A program made the position numbers and the translations under genes. This document shows positions 8,466 through 18,197 of a DNA stretch of 36,224 nucleotides, piece by piece; position 1 is the first letter of the stretch, and every line of letters starts with the position of its first letter. Origin of the DNA: Fodinicola feengrottensis (GTDB lineage Bacteria > Actinomycetota > Actinomycetes > Mycobacteriales > HKI-0501); the NCBI RefSeq assembly GCF_010993775.1, contig NZ_WOTO01000080.1, forward strand, positions 1 through 36,224. The letters run 5' to 3'. The notes beneath the pieces were generated by a model. It saw nothing but the letters and a program-made list of their open reading frames with translations. It was not told the DNA's origin and ran no database searches.

Positions 8466-9854
8466 GTGCCCGCGCAGACCCACCGCGATCTGTCCCGGAC
8501 CGTGAAGGCGTACGACGTCCGCGGTGTTGTCCCGGACGACCTCGACGAGACCGTTGCGACCGCGTTGGGTGAGGCGTTTGCCCAGCTCGTGGCCGCGGAT
8601 GGCGCGAAGCGGGTGGTCATCGCGTACGACATGCGCGAGTCCTCGATCCCGCTGTCGGACGCCTTCGCGGCCGGCGTCCGCAGTCGTGGGCTGGACGTGC
8701 TGGATGCCGGCCTCGGGTCGACCGACATGCTCTACTTCGCGTCCGGTCACCTGGACGCGCCGGGCGCGATGTTCACCGCCAGCCACAACCCGGCCCGCTA
8801 CAACGGCATCAAGCTGTGCCGGGCCGGTGCCGCAATCGATCGGCCAGGACACCGGCCTCGCCGAGATCCGCGCCAGCACCGAGCTGCTGCTGGCCGAGCC
8901 ACCCCACGGCCGGCCGCAAACCGGGACAACGTCCAAGGTCGACCTCCTCGACGCGTACGCACGGCATTTGCTCAACCTCGTGCCGCTGGATGGCTGCCGG
9001 CCGCTGAAGGTTGTCGTCGACGCCGGCAACGGGATGGGCGGCCACACCGTGCCGGCCGTCTTCGCCGGCCTGCCGATCGACGTGATCCCGATGTATTTCG
9101 AGCTGGACGGCAACTTTCCGAACCACGAGGCCAATCCGCTCGACCCGGCGAACCTGGTCGACCTGCGCGCGAGGGTCACCGCGGAGGGCGCGGACGCCGG
9201 TCTCGCCTTCGACGGCGACGCTGACCGCTGTTTCGTGGTTGACGAGCGCGGCGAGCCGGTCTCGCCGTCCGCGATCGCCGCGCTGGTCGCCGTACGGGAG
9301 CTGGCCAAGCACCCGGGCGGCACGATCATCCACAACCTGATCACCTCGCGGGCGGTTCCGGACATCGTCAAGGAGCACGGCGGCGAGCCTGTACGTACGC
9401 GTGTCGGTCATTCGTTCATCAAGGCCGAGATGGCGCGTACGGGCGCGGTCTTCGGCGGCGAGCACTCGGCGCACACTACTACTTCCGCGACTTCTGGCGT
9501 GCCGACACCGGCATGCTCGCCGCGCTGCACGTGTTGTCCGCTCTGGGCGAACAGGATCGTCCGCTGTCGGCGTTGACGGAGAAGTTCTGCCGATATGTGG
9601 GCTCTGGGGAGATCAACTCGACCGTCGACGACCAGGCCGCGTGCACCGCGGCGGTAGCGCGCGCGTACGAGGGCCGTCCTGGCGCTGTCGAGGACCGGCT
9701 GGACGGGCTGACCGTGACTCTGCCGGACGGCTGCTGGTTCAACCTGCGCCCGAGCAACACCGAACCCCTGCTGCGGCTGAACGTCGAGGCAGGCGATGCT
9801 GACAGGATGGAGGCGCTGCGGGACGACGTCCTGGATCATCCGGGCCGCGAATGA
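8466..9854 (+). CDS. manB: Phosphomannomutase/phosphoglucomutase, two frameshifts
   Basis: Interconverts mannose-6-phosphate and mannose-1-phosphate (and usually the glucose phosphates), feeding GDP-mannose and glycan synthesis. Seen: AYDVRGVVP at the N-terminus, the phosphoserine loop TASHNP, metal loop DGDADR, sugar-binding GGEHSAH and phosphate-binding RPSNTEP, in the correct order for the alpha-D-phosphohexomutase family; about 460 aa after repair. Frame breaks: near 8832 (atcgatcg, an extra base or a 4-nt duplication) and near 9474, where an extra 'ac' interrupts HSAHYYFRDFWRADTGMLAA. The GTG start has AAGGAG 5 nt upstream. First gene of a close operon: the Trm112-like gene starts 10 nt after its stop. 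Matches Rv3257c in position. Confidence 0.92.
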
Positions 9855-9863
9855 GGAGACACG

Positions 9864-10055
9864 GTGACACTCGACAAGACGCTGCTGGACATCCTGGCTT
9901 GCCCCCAGGACCACGCGCCGCTGAAGTACGACCCGGCCGCCGCGGCCGGCGCCGGCGAATTGGCCTGCACCGGATGTGACCGGGTCTACCCGATCTCCGA
10001 CGGCATCCCGGTGCTGTTGGTGGACGAGGCCCGCCACGCCACCGCGAAGAAATGA
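9864..10055 (+). CDS. Trm112-like small zinc-ribbon protein
   Basis: 63 aa, intact. DKTLLDILACPQDHAPLKYD at the start and the CTGCDRVYPISDGIPVLLVD block identify a Trm112/UPF0434 family protein. The first Cys pair of the usual ribbon is incomplete here (CPQD in place of CPxC) while the second (C-x2-C) is kept. In yeast and archaea Trm112 activates methyltransferases; in actinomycetes the gene sits between manB and the SIS gene with no proven function. Its last codon overlaps the next start (atga at 10052-10055), so the two are coupled. Confidence 0.85.
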   Translation: MTLDKTLLDILACPQDHAPLKYDPAAAAGAGELACTGCDRVYPISDGIPVLLVDEARHATAKK

Positions 10056-11258
10056 CCGCACCCGGCACCTTCGTCGCCGAGCGGCTGGACGACCCGGCCA
10101 GCATGCACACCTTCGACTCGGCCCAGCTGCTGCGTGGCATCGCCGGCGCCGGAGCCCAACTGCGGGAGGCCAGCCAGCTGACCGCGGAGGCCGGCCTGCA
10201 GGTGCTCGGCGACGAGGGCCGACCGCGGGCCGTGGTGGTCGCCGGCGTCGGGACGGCCGCGCGTACGGCCCGACATCCTCGCCGCCGTCGCCGGCCCGCG
10301 TTGCCCGGTCCCGGTGCTCGCGCACCGCAGTGCCGGCATCCCCGGCTGGGTCGGTGCCGCTGACGTCGTCATCGCGGTCTCCGCCTCTGGCCGCGGCCCG
10401 GAGGCGCTGGCCGCCGCCGATGCGGCGGCCGCTCGTGGCGCCCGCCTGGTGGCGATTGGCGCGCCCGATTCGGAGCTGCAGTCGTACGCGGAGCGCGCGC
10501 GTGCGCCGTTCATCCCGGTGCCGCGCCGACGCCCCGCTTGGGTGAGTCTCTGGGGCCTGACCGCGCCGGTGTTGCTGACCGGCCGTGCGCTGGGCCTCGC
10601 GTCGATTACCGAGACCGACATCGCCGAGGCCGCGTCCAGGCTCGACGCGGACGCCGAGCGCTGCCGGCCGACCGCGGAGACCTTCACCAACCCGGCCAAG
10701 ACGCTCGCGATGGACCTCGCCGGCACGATTCCGGTGGTCTGGGGCTCGTCGCGGCTCGCCACCGTGGCCGCCAGCCGGGTTGCCGACTCGCTGGCCGCCA
10801 ACGCGCGCTATCCAGCCTCGTCCGGCGGCTTGCTGGAGGCGAGCCGCGGCCGGGTTGGTTTGTTGGACGGCATCTACGGTTCGGTGGCCGGCCCGAAGGA
10901 CATCTTCGCCGACCCGTATGAGGAGGACGAGGAGGCCGCCAACGCCCCCGATCCCACTCGCCTGCGGGTCGTGTTGCTGCGTGATGAGCCCGAAGAGGCC
11001 GGCGTTGAGCTGGAAGGCGCCGAGCCGGTACGTCCGGACTCAGCGCGCGCTGACGTCGTCGAGGACCTCGCCACCGAGCGAGGGGTCGGCATCAGCGTCA
11101 TCAGCGCCGAGGGTGCCTCGCTGCTGGAGCGGCTGGCCTCGCTGATCGCCGTCACCGATTTCGCGTCGCTCTACCTGGCGCTCGGCCATGGCATCGACCC
11201 TGTCGTCGTACCAGCCGTCAGCGAGCTGAAGGAGCGGTCCGCGCGGAGGCCTTTGTGA
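10052..11258 (+). CDS. SIS-domain phosphosugar isomerase-like protein
   Basis: Resembles the bifunctional phosphoglucose/phosphomannose isomerase family and Rv3256c, which occupies the same place between manB and manA. The SIS core is seen in AVVVAGVGT, then DVVIAVSASGRGPEALAAADA (sugar-phosphate loop) and ARLVAIGAPDSELQSYAERA. The C-terminal isomerase domain contains IPVVWGSSRLATVAASRVAD and ends with the LYLALGHGIDPVVVPAVSEL helix. An extra C at about 10268 (gcccgac for gccgac) shifts the frame; the repaired sequence reads AARTADILAAVAGPRCPVPV. About 400 aa. The start overlaps the upstream stop and the end overlaps the efflux gene (gtga), typical of a co-translated operon. Exact substrate unproven; a mannose/fructose/glucose-6-phosphate role is likely from context. 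Confidence 0.83.
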
Positions 11259-12194
11259 GCACGGAGGAGAGTCCCAAGGCGATTGTCGCCGCGTTGGCGG
11301 CGAACCTTGGGATCGCGGTGACGAAGTTGATCGCCTTCGCGTTGACGGGTTCTTCGTCGATGCTGGCTGAGGGCATTCACTCGGTCGCCGACTCTGGCAA
11401 CCAGGTTCTGTTGCTGATCGGCGGCAAACGGTCGCGGCGGCAGGCAACGCCGGATCATCCGTTCGGGTACGGGCGCGAACGGTACGTTTACGCATTCCTG
11501 GTCTCGATCGTGTTGTTCACCCTCGGTGGACTTTTCGCGGTGTACGAGGGATTCGAGAAGATCCAGCACCCGGAGCCAATCGAGTCCTGGCGGTGGGTGC
11601 CGGTCGCGGTGCTGGTGATCGCGATCGGGCTGGAGGGATTTTCGTTCCGTACGGCCGTGCATGAGTCCAACCGCACCCGCGGTGCCGTCTCGTGGATCCA
11701 GTTTCTGCGCCGTGCCAAGGCTCCTGAGCTGCCGGTCGTGCTGTTGGAAGACACCGCGGCGCTGATCGGTCTCGTTTTTCGCGCTTTTCGGGGTGGGTCT
11801 GACGCTCATTACCGGAAATGGCGTGTGGGACGGCGGCGTTGGTACGCTCGCAATCGGCTTCCTGTTGGTCGCGGTGGCGGTTTTCCTGATGGTGGAGACC
11901 AAAAGTCTGCTCCTGGGTGAGTCCGCGTCCAGTGACGTGATTCGCCAGATCGAAGCGGCGATCAATTCCGTCGAGCATGTCGACGGCATTATCCACATGC
12001 GAACGATGCACCTGGGCCCGGACGAGTTGTTGGTAGCGGCCAAAATCGCCGTCAAACACGACGACGACACGGCCAGTGCGGTGGCGGCCGCGATCGACGC
12101 CGCCGAGGCGAAGATCCGAGCGGCCGTACCTATCGCGAGAGTCATTTACCTGGAGCCGGACATCAGCCGGCAACCGTCGAAAGTGGACAGCTGA
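11255..12194 (+). CDS. Cation diffusion facilitator (zinc/divalent metal efflux)
   Basis: Inner-membrane proton/metal antiporter of the CDF (SLC30) family. Seen: a first membrane helix, ANLGIAVTKLIAFALTGSSS; the metal-site helix EGIHSVADSGNQVLLL with the HSVAD motif; FGYGRERYVYAFLVSIVLFT; the second metal motif in VVLLEDTAALIGLVF; and a cytoplasmic C-terminal domain (VIRQIEAAINSVEHVDGI and EPDIS at the end). One extra T in a T5 run at about 11776 breaks the frame; the repaired join reads GLVFALFGVGLTLITGNG. About 313 aa. The GTG overlaps the SIS stop and manA follows 2 nt after its stop, so it is part of the mannose operon, although no metal regulator is present. Confidence 0.88.
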
Positions 12195-12196
12195 AG

Positions 12197-13363
12197 ATGC
12201 GCCGACTGACCGGCCCGATCCGCCCGTACGACTGGGGTTCGCACCAGGTGATCGCCGCCGTACAGGGTCGACCGACACCAACCCAGGAGCCGGAGGCCGA
12301 GCTGTGGCTGGGCGCCCATCCGGCCGATCCGGCCACTGTGGACGGTCAGGGCCTGGATGCCTTGATCGCCGCCGATCCGGAGGGTGAGCTGGGGGGGGCG
12401 GCGGTGGTCCGTCGCTACGGCAGTCGGCTGCCGTTCCTGCTCAAGCTGCTGGCTGCGGACCGGCCACTTTCGCTGCAGGTGCACCCAAACTCGGTGCAGG
12501 CGCTGGCTGGTTTCGAAGCCGAGGAAGCCGCCGGCGTACCGATGGATGCGGCTGAGCGGCGCTACAAAGACGCCAGCCACAAACCCGAGCTGCTGGTCGC
12601 CATCATGGATACCGACGCCCTCGCCGGTTTCGCCGAGACCGCCCAGACCGCTGATTTCCTGGAAAAGCTGGGCTGGAAACCAGCGCTGGCCTGGGTGCCG
12701 CGGCTGCGCGAGGGGCAGCTGGAATCGGTGGTCACCGAGATGCTCGGCCTACGCGACGCCGATGCGCTGTCGTACGGGGAGCTGGTCGAGGCCTGCCACG
12801 CGGAGGGATCGCCGCGCGCGTACACGATCGCGGAGCTCGCCGACCGCTATCCCGGTGACCCAGGCGTGCTGGTCGCACTGACCCTCAACTACGTGCGGCT
12901 GTCCGCGGACGAGGGCATCTACCTCGCCGCCGGCAGCCCGCACGCGTACGTCCGAGGTGCCGGCATGGAGATCATGGCCGCTTCGGACAATGTCCTGCGC
13001 GGTGGCCTGACCAGCAAGTATGTCGATGTGGACGAGTTGCTCCGGATCATGGACTTCACGGCCGAGCCGCCGCCGTACGTGCTGCCGGACGCCGTTGGTC
13101 GTACGGCATCTCGCTGGGACACGCCTACCGCTGAGTTCGCGCTGTCCGAGGTCGACCCGACCCCGGCTCCCGTCGTACTGCCCGGCACCGGTGGCCCGCG
13201 GGTGTTGTTCTGTCTGCAGGGGGAGGCCACTGTCTCTAACGGCATTGATGAGCTGACGCTGCGCTCCGGCGAGTCGGCGTGGTCGCCGGCGTCGGACCCG
13301 GAGCTGACCGCCACCAGCTCCGACACCGCCCGCCTCTTCGTCGCTACCGTCGCGGACGCATAG
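12197..13363 (+). CDS. manA: Mannose-6-phosphate isomerase, class I
   Basis: Converts fructose-6-phosphate to mannose-6-phosphate; Zn-dependent cupin. Intact, 388 aa. The zinc ligands of type I isomerases are visible: Gln94 and His96 in LSLQVHPNS, Glu131 in SHKPELLVAI, and His249 in AAGSPHAYVRG. The N-terminus PIRPYDWGSH and the GGLTSKYVDVDELL block are also typical. It starts 2 nt after the efflux gene stop, without an obvious ribosome site of its own, so translation probably depends on coupling. With manB and the SIS gene it completes the route from fructose-6-phosphate to mannose-1-phosphate. Rv3255c has the same position. Confidence 0.95.
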   Translation: MRRLTGPIRPYDWGSHQVIAAVQGRPTPTQEPEAELWLGAHPADPATVDGQGLDALIAADPEGELGGAAVVRRYGSRLPFLLKLLAADRPLSLQVHPNSVQALAGFEAEEAAGVPMDAAERRYKDASHKPELLVAIMDTDALAGFAETAQTADFLEKLGWKPALAWVPRLREGQLESVVTEMLGLRDADALSYGELVEACHAEGSPRAYTIAELADRYPGDPGVLVALTLNYVRLSADEGIYLAAGSPHAYVRGAGMEIMAASDNVLRGGLTSKYVDVDELLRIMDFTAEPPPYVLPDAVGRTASRWDTPTAEFALSEVDPTPAPVVLPGTGGPRVLFCLQGEATVSNGIDELTLRSGESAWSPASDPELTATSSDTARLFVATVADA

Positions 13364-13474
13364 ACCGGGGGAAGGCGTCCTTAAACGCCGTACGCCGAAA
13401 AGCGCTGCGGCGCGATTCTGTCGGTCCCCGTCCCGATCCTGGTCGTGTTGGCGAACCACGACCAGGAGGCAGTG

Positions 13475-13873
13475 ATGGGAATGCGGACGACTGCGGGTTT
13501 CGAGGGCGACGAACCGGACCTGGGGCGGCTGGACCGCGAGGTGGAGGGGGTGCCGGATCAGGAGACCGCGCCGCTGCCGGACGAGTGCCTGCCCTGCTAT
13601 CTCTACCGGATGGTGGACACCCAGGAGTGCGAGCGGGACTTCCGGTGGGTGCACCGCTGGCAGCACGCGCAGCTCGCCCGGCTGGCCGGGCTGGATGACT
13701 GGCTGAATGAGCGTGGCGGCCACTGCGACTGCGAGGTGCTCTACTACGCCTTCCGCGACTTCTTCGGGGGCGAGCCGCCGGTCGGCGGGCTGCCCCCGTG
13801 TACGCATGGGCCGCTGGCCCGGCCGCAGGACGCCCGGGATGTGGCCGGGCGTCAACTAGCGTCCTGCGTCTGA
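13475..13873 (+). CDS. DUF2695 family protein, stop inside a mobile element
   Basis: 133 aa. The core DECLPCYLYRMVDTQECERD, a tryptophan block (FRWVHRWQHAQ) and RGGHCDCEVLYYAF match DUF2695: an N-terminal C-x2-C and a C-terminal CDC that probably bind a metal. Function unknown. ATG 13475 follows AGGAGG (13464-13469), so the longer TTG start at 13445 is rejected. The last five codons and the TGA stop (LASCV then stop) lie within the inverted-repeat element that starts at CTAG 13856, so the native C-terminus has been replaced. The conserved region ends well before this, so function may be kept. Confidence 0.75.
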   Translation: MGMRTTAGFEGDEPDLGRLDREVEGVPDQETAPLPDECLPCYLYRMVDTQECERDFRWVHRWQHAQLARLAGLDDWLNERGGHCDCEVLYYAFRDFFGGEPPVGGLPPCTHGPLARPQDARDVAGRQLASCV

Positions 13874-14023
13874 GGTTCGCTACTTTCTCCGGCGCCCAGA
13901 CGGCGACTGAGAGCACCGGAGAATCGCCCACATACGCACCAGTATGAGGGCGATCCTCCGGCGCACTCAGATCACCGTCTGGATCACCGAATAAAGCAAC
14001 GAACCTCAGACGCAGGACACTAG
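13856..14023. mobile_element. MITE-like inverted-repeat element, CTAG-bounded
   Basis: A 168-bp near-perfect inverted repeat. The outer arms contain GTCCTGCGTCTGAGGTTCG (13861-13879) and its exact complement (14000-14018). The arms continue inward with scattered mismatches and one bulge to a hairpin CATAC-GCACCA-GTATG at the centre. Both ends are CTAG. IS630/Tc1-mariner transposons insert at TA, often within CTAG, and duplicate the TA, so this looks like a non-autonomous relative of such an element. It encodes no protein. As RNA it would form a very long hairpin at the 3' end of the DUF2695 gene. Confidence 0.8.
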
Positions 14024-14123
14024 AGCCGATTCGCGGATATCCCGCCGAGTGTCTGTACGGCTCGGCGGGACCCGTGTAAAACCCTGATCAACTTGTGTCC
14101 CGAGCAGCATTCGTGAGGTGGCC

Positions 14124-15553
14124 ATGTCACGCCTGATCCGGAGTCTTGCTCTTTTTGCCGCTGTCTTTCTCGCGCTGGCGTATGTGGGTGCGCCGGCAAC
14201 TGAGGCCGCGACTATTTCGACGACCTTCCGGAATCCGCTCAATCCGGGACCTGATCCTTTTATGACGTGGTATCAGGGCAATTACTATCTTTCCACCACG
14301 CAGGGCGACGCGATCCGGATCTGGAAAGCGTCGTCGCTGAACCTGTTGTTGCTGGCCGCGCCCGCGCACCAGGTGTGGACCGACAACGACGCCAGCCGCA
14401 ACCAGCAGATGTGGGCGCCGGAGTTCTATCTTGTCAACGGCCATTGGTATATCTACTACACCGCCGACAACGGCACGGACGCCAACCACCGGGTCTATGT
14501 GGTCGAATCGAGCGGCACCGACCCGCTGGGGCCGTATCACTTCAAGGCCAAACTGCAGCCGCCGAACCTGAACCAGTGGGGCATCGACCCGACGTTGTTG
14601 CAGCGTAACGGCAGTCTCTATCTCGGATTTTCGAGCAAATTCAACGGCAACAACTCGCTCTACATCGCGCCGCTGTGGAACCCGTGGACGGTCAGTGGCA
14701 ACGGCGTCTACCTGCCGGCCGCCGGCTGCACCACCGACACCGTCCGAGAGGCGCCGGAGTTTGTGCACAGCGGCGGGAAAACCTGGCTGGTCTATTCGAC
14801 CTGCGACACCGGCAAGCCGGATTACCAGCTGTGGGAGCAGTCGTTGAACGACGGCGCCGATCCGCTGGTGGCCAGCAACTGGGTGCAGCACTCCGGCGCG
14901 GTCTTCTCCCGCAACGACTCGGCCGGGGTGTACGGGCCAGGCCACAACGCGTTCTTCACCTCGCCCGACGGCAGCCAGACCTGGATGGTGTACGGCGCGA
15001 AGAACACGTCCGCGTACACGTACGACGGGCGGACGACCCGGGCGCAGAAGATCGGGTTCAACGCCGACGGCAGCCCGAATCTGGGCAGCCCGCTCGCGGC
15101 CGGCGCCACCCAGTCGCTGCCGGCCGGCGACCCGGGCGCCATGCAGGGCTGGATCAACGACGACGGCCGTACGAGCGCTGGCGGCAGCGTCGCGTACGCC
15201 GGCACCGGTTGGATGTCCGGAGCTGGCTGCGGCGTCCAGTGTTTCTTCGGCGACGACCATTGGGACGGCACTGCCGGCGACACCGCCACGTATTCGTTCA
15301 CCGGTAAGCAGATCGCGCTGCTTTCGGAACGGGACACGAACTACGGTCGGTCTGGCGCGCGCTGTCTGTTGACGGCGGCGCCGAAACAACGATCGACCTC
15401 TACTCGGCCAACCGAGCGGGCGAACAGGTGAACTACGTCAGCCCGGTGCTCTCGGCCGGCGCCCACACGCTGCGGATCCGGGTCACCGGCAACAAGAACG
15501 GCAGCTCCGCCGGCACCTTGATCGAAATCGACCGCGCGGAGGTCTATTGCTAG
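14124..15553 (+). CDS. Secreted GH43-family glycosidase (arabinan/xylan type)
   Basis: Signal peptide RSLALFAAVFLALAYVG with a likely cut after ATEA. The five-bladed propeller of family 43 follows. The general base Asp is in NPLNPGPDPFMTW, the pKa-modulating Asp in LNQWGIDPTLL, and the general acid Glu in TVREAPEFVHSGG. The family usually cleaves arabinofuranosides or xylosides; the exact specificity is not readable. The C-terminal part (from about residue 340) is a beta-rich module with SVDGGAETTIDLYSANRAGE and ends IEIDRAEVYC. A frame break lies near 15345-15370. About 475 aa. ATG 14124 is preferred (GAGGTG upstream, Arg at position 3); GTG 14118 is also possible. No sugar-transport gene is nearby. 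Confidence 0.85.
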
Positions 15554-15602
15554 AGCCTAACCATACGATGCGATCGGGGAGTGGACGATCGCTGGAGGTT
15601 TC

Positions 15603-17090
15603 ATGCTCGCGCTGCGTCGCGCACGGCTGGTCAGTCTGACCGGATCCGGTTCGGTGGGCGGGTTGGTCGACGTGCTCATCGCCGACGGCCGGGTCCGGGC
15701 GATCGGGACGGCGGCGGATCTCGCGCCGTACGTGGGAAAGGCCGAGACCGTCGACCTCGACGGCCGGTATGTGCTGCCCGGACTTTGGGACAGTCACGTA
15801 CATTTCGGGCAGTGGGCGGTGTCTCGGCAGCGGCTCGACCTCACCGGCCGCGACCAGTGCCGCGGCGGTGTGTGCGCTGGTTGCCGAGCGGGCGGCCGGC
15901 GTCGACGGCCCGGTGGTTGGCTACGGCTTCCGGGATGCGCTGTGGCCGGACGGGCCGCACAGAGATGCCCTGGACGCGGTCGCGCCGGGGGTGCCGGTTT
16001 TCTTGGCGGCCAACGATCTGCACAGCGGCTGGTATAACTCGGCCGCTTTGCGGCTCGTTGGTCACGCCGACCATCCGACCGGCCTGCTCCGGGAGTCCGC
16101 CTTCATGGCCGCGCTGCTGGCCACCCCCCGGGCTGTCGCCGGATCGGCTGGACGCGGCCGTTCACCAGGCCGCGAAAGCCGCCGCGGCTCGCGGAATCGT
16201 CGGCGTTGTCGAGCTGGAACACGACTTCAACGTCGCCGCCTGGACTCGGCGGGTACGGGCCGGCACGACCTTCCTCCGGGTCGAATGCGGTGTCTACAAA
16301 GCGCATTTGGACGACGCGATTGAGCGCGGATGGCGTACCGGCGACGTTCAGCCGACGGACACTGGCGGGCTGGTGGAAATGGGCCGGCTGAAGGTCATCA
16401 CCGACGGCTCGCTGAACACCCGTACGGCGTACTGTCACCAGCCTTACCTTGACAGTGCTGGAAAAGAAATCGGCCGTGGCGACTTGGTGGTGCCGCCGAA
16501 AGAACTCGTTTCCGCTGATGCGCCGAGCGGCCGCCCACGGCATCGATGCGGCTGTTCATGCGATTGGTGACCACGCGAACACGCTGGCTCTGGACGCGTA
16601 CGAACAGGTCGGCTGCGGTGGCAGCATCGAGCACGCGCAACTGCTGACCATCGATGATTTCCGCCGGTTCGCAGACCTGGATCTGGTCGCCAGCGTCCAG
16701 CCGCAGCACGCGGTCGACGACCGCGAGGTGGCGGACCGCTACTGGCCCGGCCGTACGGACCGTGCTTTTGCTTACGCGGCCTTGCTTTCTGCTGGCGTAC
16801 GACTGGCCCTGGGCTCGGACGCGCCGGTCGCGCCGCTGGATCCGTGGATTTCGGTGGCCGCGGCGGTGCAACGCAGCGACGACGACCGGCCGTCCTGGCA
16901 TCCCGAGCAGGAGCTGCCAGCCTCGGCGGCGCTCGCTGCCTCGACCCGCGGTCGCCGGTTGGTACGGGTCGGGGAGGTCGCGGATCTGGTGATCACGGAG
17001 GAAAATCCGCTGGAGGTGGCGGCCCCCAAGCTCCGGTCGATGTCGGTTTTCGGGACTCTGCTGGCAGGTTCGTGGACGACCGATGCCTGA
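15603..17090 (+). CDS. YtcJ-type amidohydrolase, three frameshifts
   Basis: Metal-dependent hydrolase of the Amidohydro_3 class (PF07969). Seen: N-terminal beta domain LALRRARLVSLTG and VDLDGRYVLPGLWDSHVHFG, with the HxH metal motif; LAANDLHSGWYNSAALRLVG; the KVITDGSLNTRTAYC loop; HGIDAAVHAIGDHANTLALD with the His residues; a later SIEHAQLL; and the final metal Asp in RLALGSDAPVAPLDPW. Frame breaks lie near 15850, near 16125 and near 16510. About 490 aa in total, normal for the family. ATG follows TGGAGGT by 5 nt. The stop overlaps the next gene's start by 8 bases, so the two form an operon. The substrate is unknown; relatives act on cyclic or N-acyl amides. Confidence 0.82.
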
Positions 17091-18161
17091 CGTAGTCGTC
17101 GTCGGTGCCGGCGTGATGGGCTCGGCGGCCGCCTGGGCGCTGGCCGAGGCAGGTCGCGAAGTCGTCGTACTGGAAAGGTTCACCGCTGGCCATGACCGGG
17201 CCGGATCGCACGGCGAGACTCGGCTTTTTCGTCTGGTCTATGACACGGTCGACTACATCAGGCTGGCGAAAGAAGCATTGTCGCAATGGCGCCAGTTGGA
17301 GTCGCTGACCGGTCGAGCGCTGCTGGAAACCACCGGCGGAGTCGAGCACGGCATGGCGCCGCAAGAGTTGCGCAGACTGCTGGAAGCACTGGCGGTGGAG
17401 CACGTCGACGCGGAGGTGCTGGACGCGGCGGAGGCGGGCCGGCGGTGGCCGGGCATGCGATTCGCCGATCCGGTGCTTTTCCAACCTGAGGCTGGTCGGC
17501 TGAAGGCCGCCGATGCGATCGCCGCTTTTCACTCCGCCGAAGCCGATTTCCGCTTTGAGCAACAGGTTGAGCGGATCGACGTGGTCGGCGACGATGGTCC
17601 GGTCGATATTCACACCGCGTCGGGCACCGTCAGGGCTCCGCGGGTCATCGTCGCCGCTGGTCCCTGGACGCCCGCATTGGTAGGAAAACTGCCCGCTCTC
17701 AGAGTCACGCAGGAACAGCCGCGGCATTTCCGTCCGATTCACGACGACATCGCCTGGCCGAATTTCGTGCATTGGCGAAAGGGCGGCTTTGATACCTACG
17801 GGCTGCTCGCTCCGGGCGAGGGCGTGAAAGTCGGCTTTCACGCCGGCGGGCCGTCGTCGATCCGGACAGTCGCGACTTCCAGCCGGACCCAGTGGCCGAT
17901 CGGGCCTTGCGGGCGTACGTCCAGGACTGGTTTCCCGGGCTGGACGCGCAGGACTCGACGCCGGTCAGCTGTCTTTACGACAACACCGCGTCCGCTGACT
18001 TCGTCATCGACCAACTTGGGCCGGTCACCGTGGCCTGCGGTTTCTCCGGCCACGGCTTCAAGTTCGCGCCGGCGATCGGCCAGCTGCTGGCCGGCATGGC
18101 GCTCGGGACAGCGCGCCCACCGGACCGGTTCACCCAGGCCGGCACCATCGGGCAACCCTGA
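17083..18161 (+). CDS. Sarcosine-oxidase-like FAD-dependent oxidoreductase
   Basis: DAO-fold flavoenzyme close to monomeric sarcosine oxidase/N-methyl-amino-acid oxidases, which convert N-methyl amino acids to the amine, formaldehyde and H2O2. Seen: Rossmann motif VVGAGVMGSAAAWALAEAG, ERFTAGHDRAGSHGETRLFR (the family's SHG.TR motif), IVAAGPWTPAL, and SCLYDNTASADFVIDQLG, where the Cys corresponds to the one that binds FAD covalently in monomeric sarcosine oxidase. The end, ACGFSGHGFKFAPAIGQLLA, is also typical. One missing G at about 17853 breaks the frame; the repaired join reads AGGPVVDPDSRDFQPDP. About 360 aa. It overlaps the amidohydrolase by 8 nt. The substrate may be released by that hydrolase. 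Confidence 0.85.
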
Positions 18162-18163
18162 GG

Positions 18164-18191
18164 CAACCTTGACATTGCTCTGCTAAGGTTG
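18164..18191 (+). promoter_or_regulatory. Dyad before the MerR gene, candidate autoregulatory operator
   Basis: CAACCTT (18164-18170) and AAGGTTG (18185-18191) form a perfect inverted repeat with a 14-nt spacer. The left arm ends in TTGACA, a consensus -35. The right arm contains TAAGGT, but only 9 bases separate the two boxes, so the promoter call is weak. The site lies 2-29 bases after the flavoenzyme stop and ends 6 bases before the MerR ATG, as expected for an autoregulatory operator. Confidence 0.4.
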
Positions 18192-18197
18192 ACCTCG

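Noticed and set aside
7203..9371. Long open frame of 722 codons on the minus strand opposite fdh and manB
   Set aside because: It is the antisense shadow produced by high-GC codon use; the plus strand carries clear fdh and manB motifs.
14127..15389. 420-codon minus-strand frame over the GH43 gene
   Set aside because: Shadow; the plus strand has a signal peptide and all three catalytic residues.
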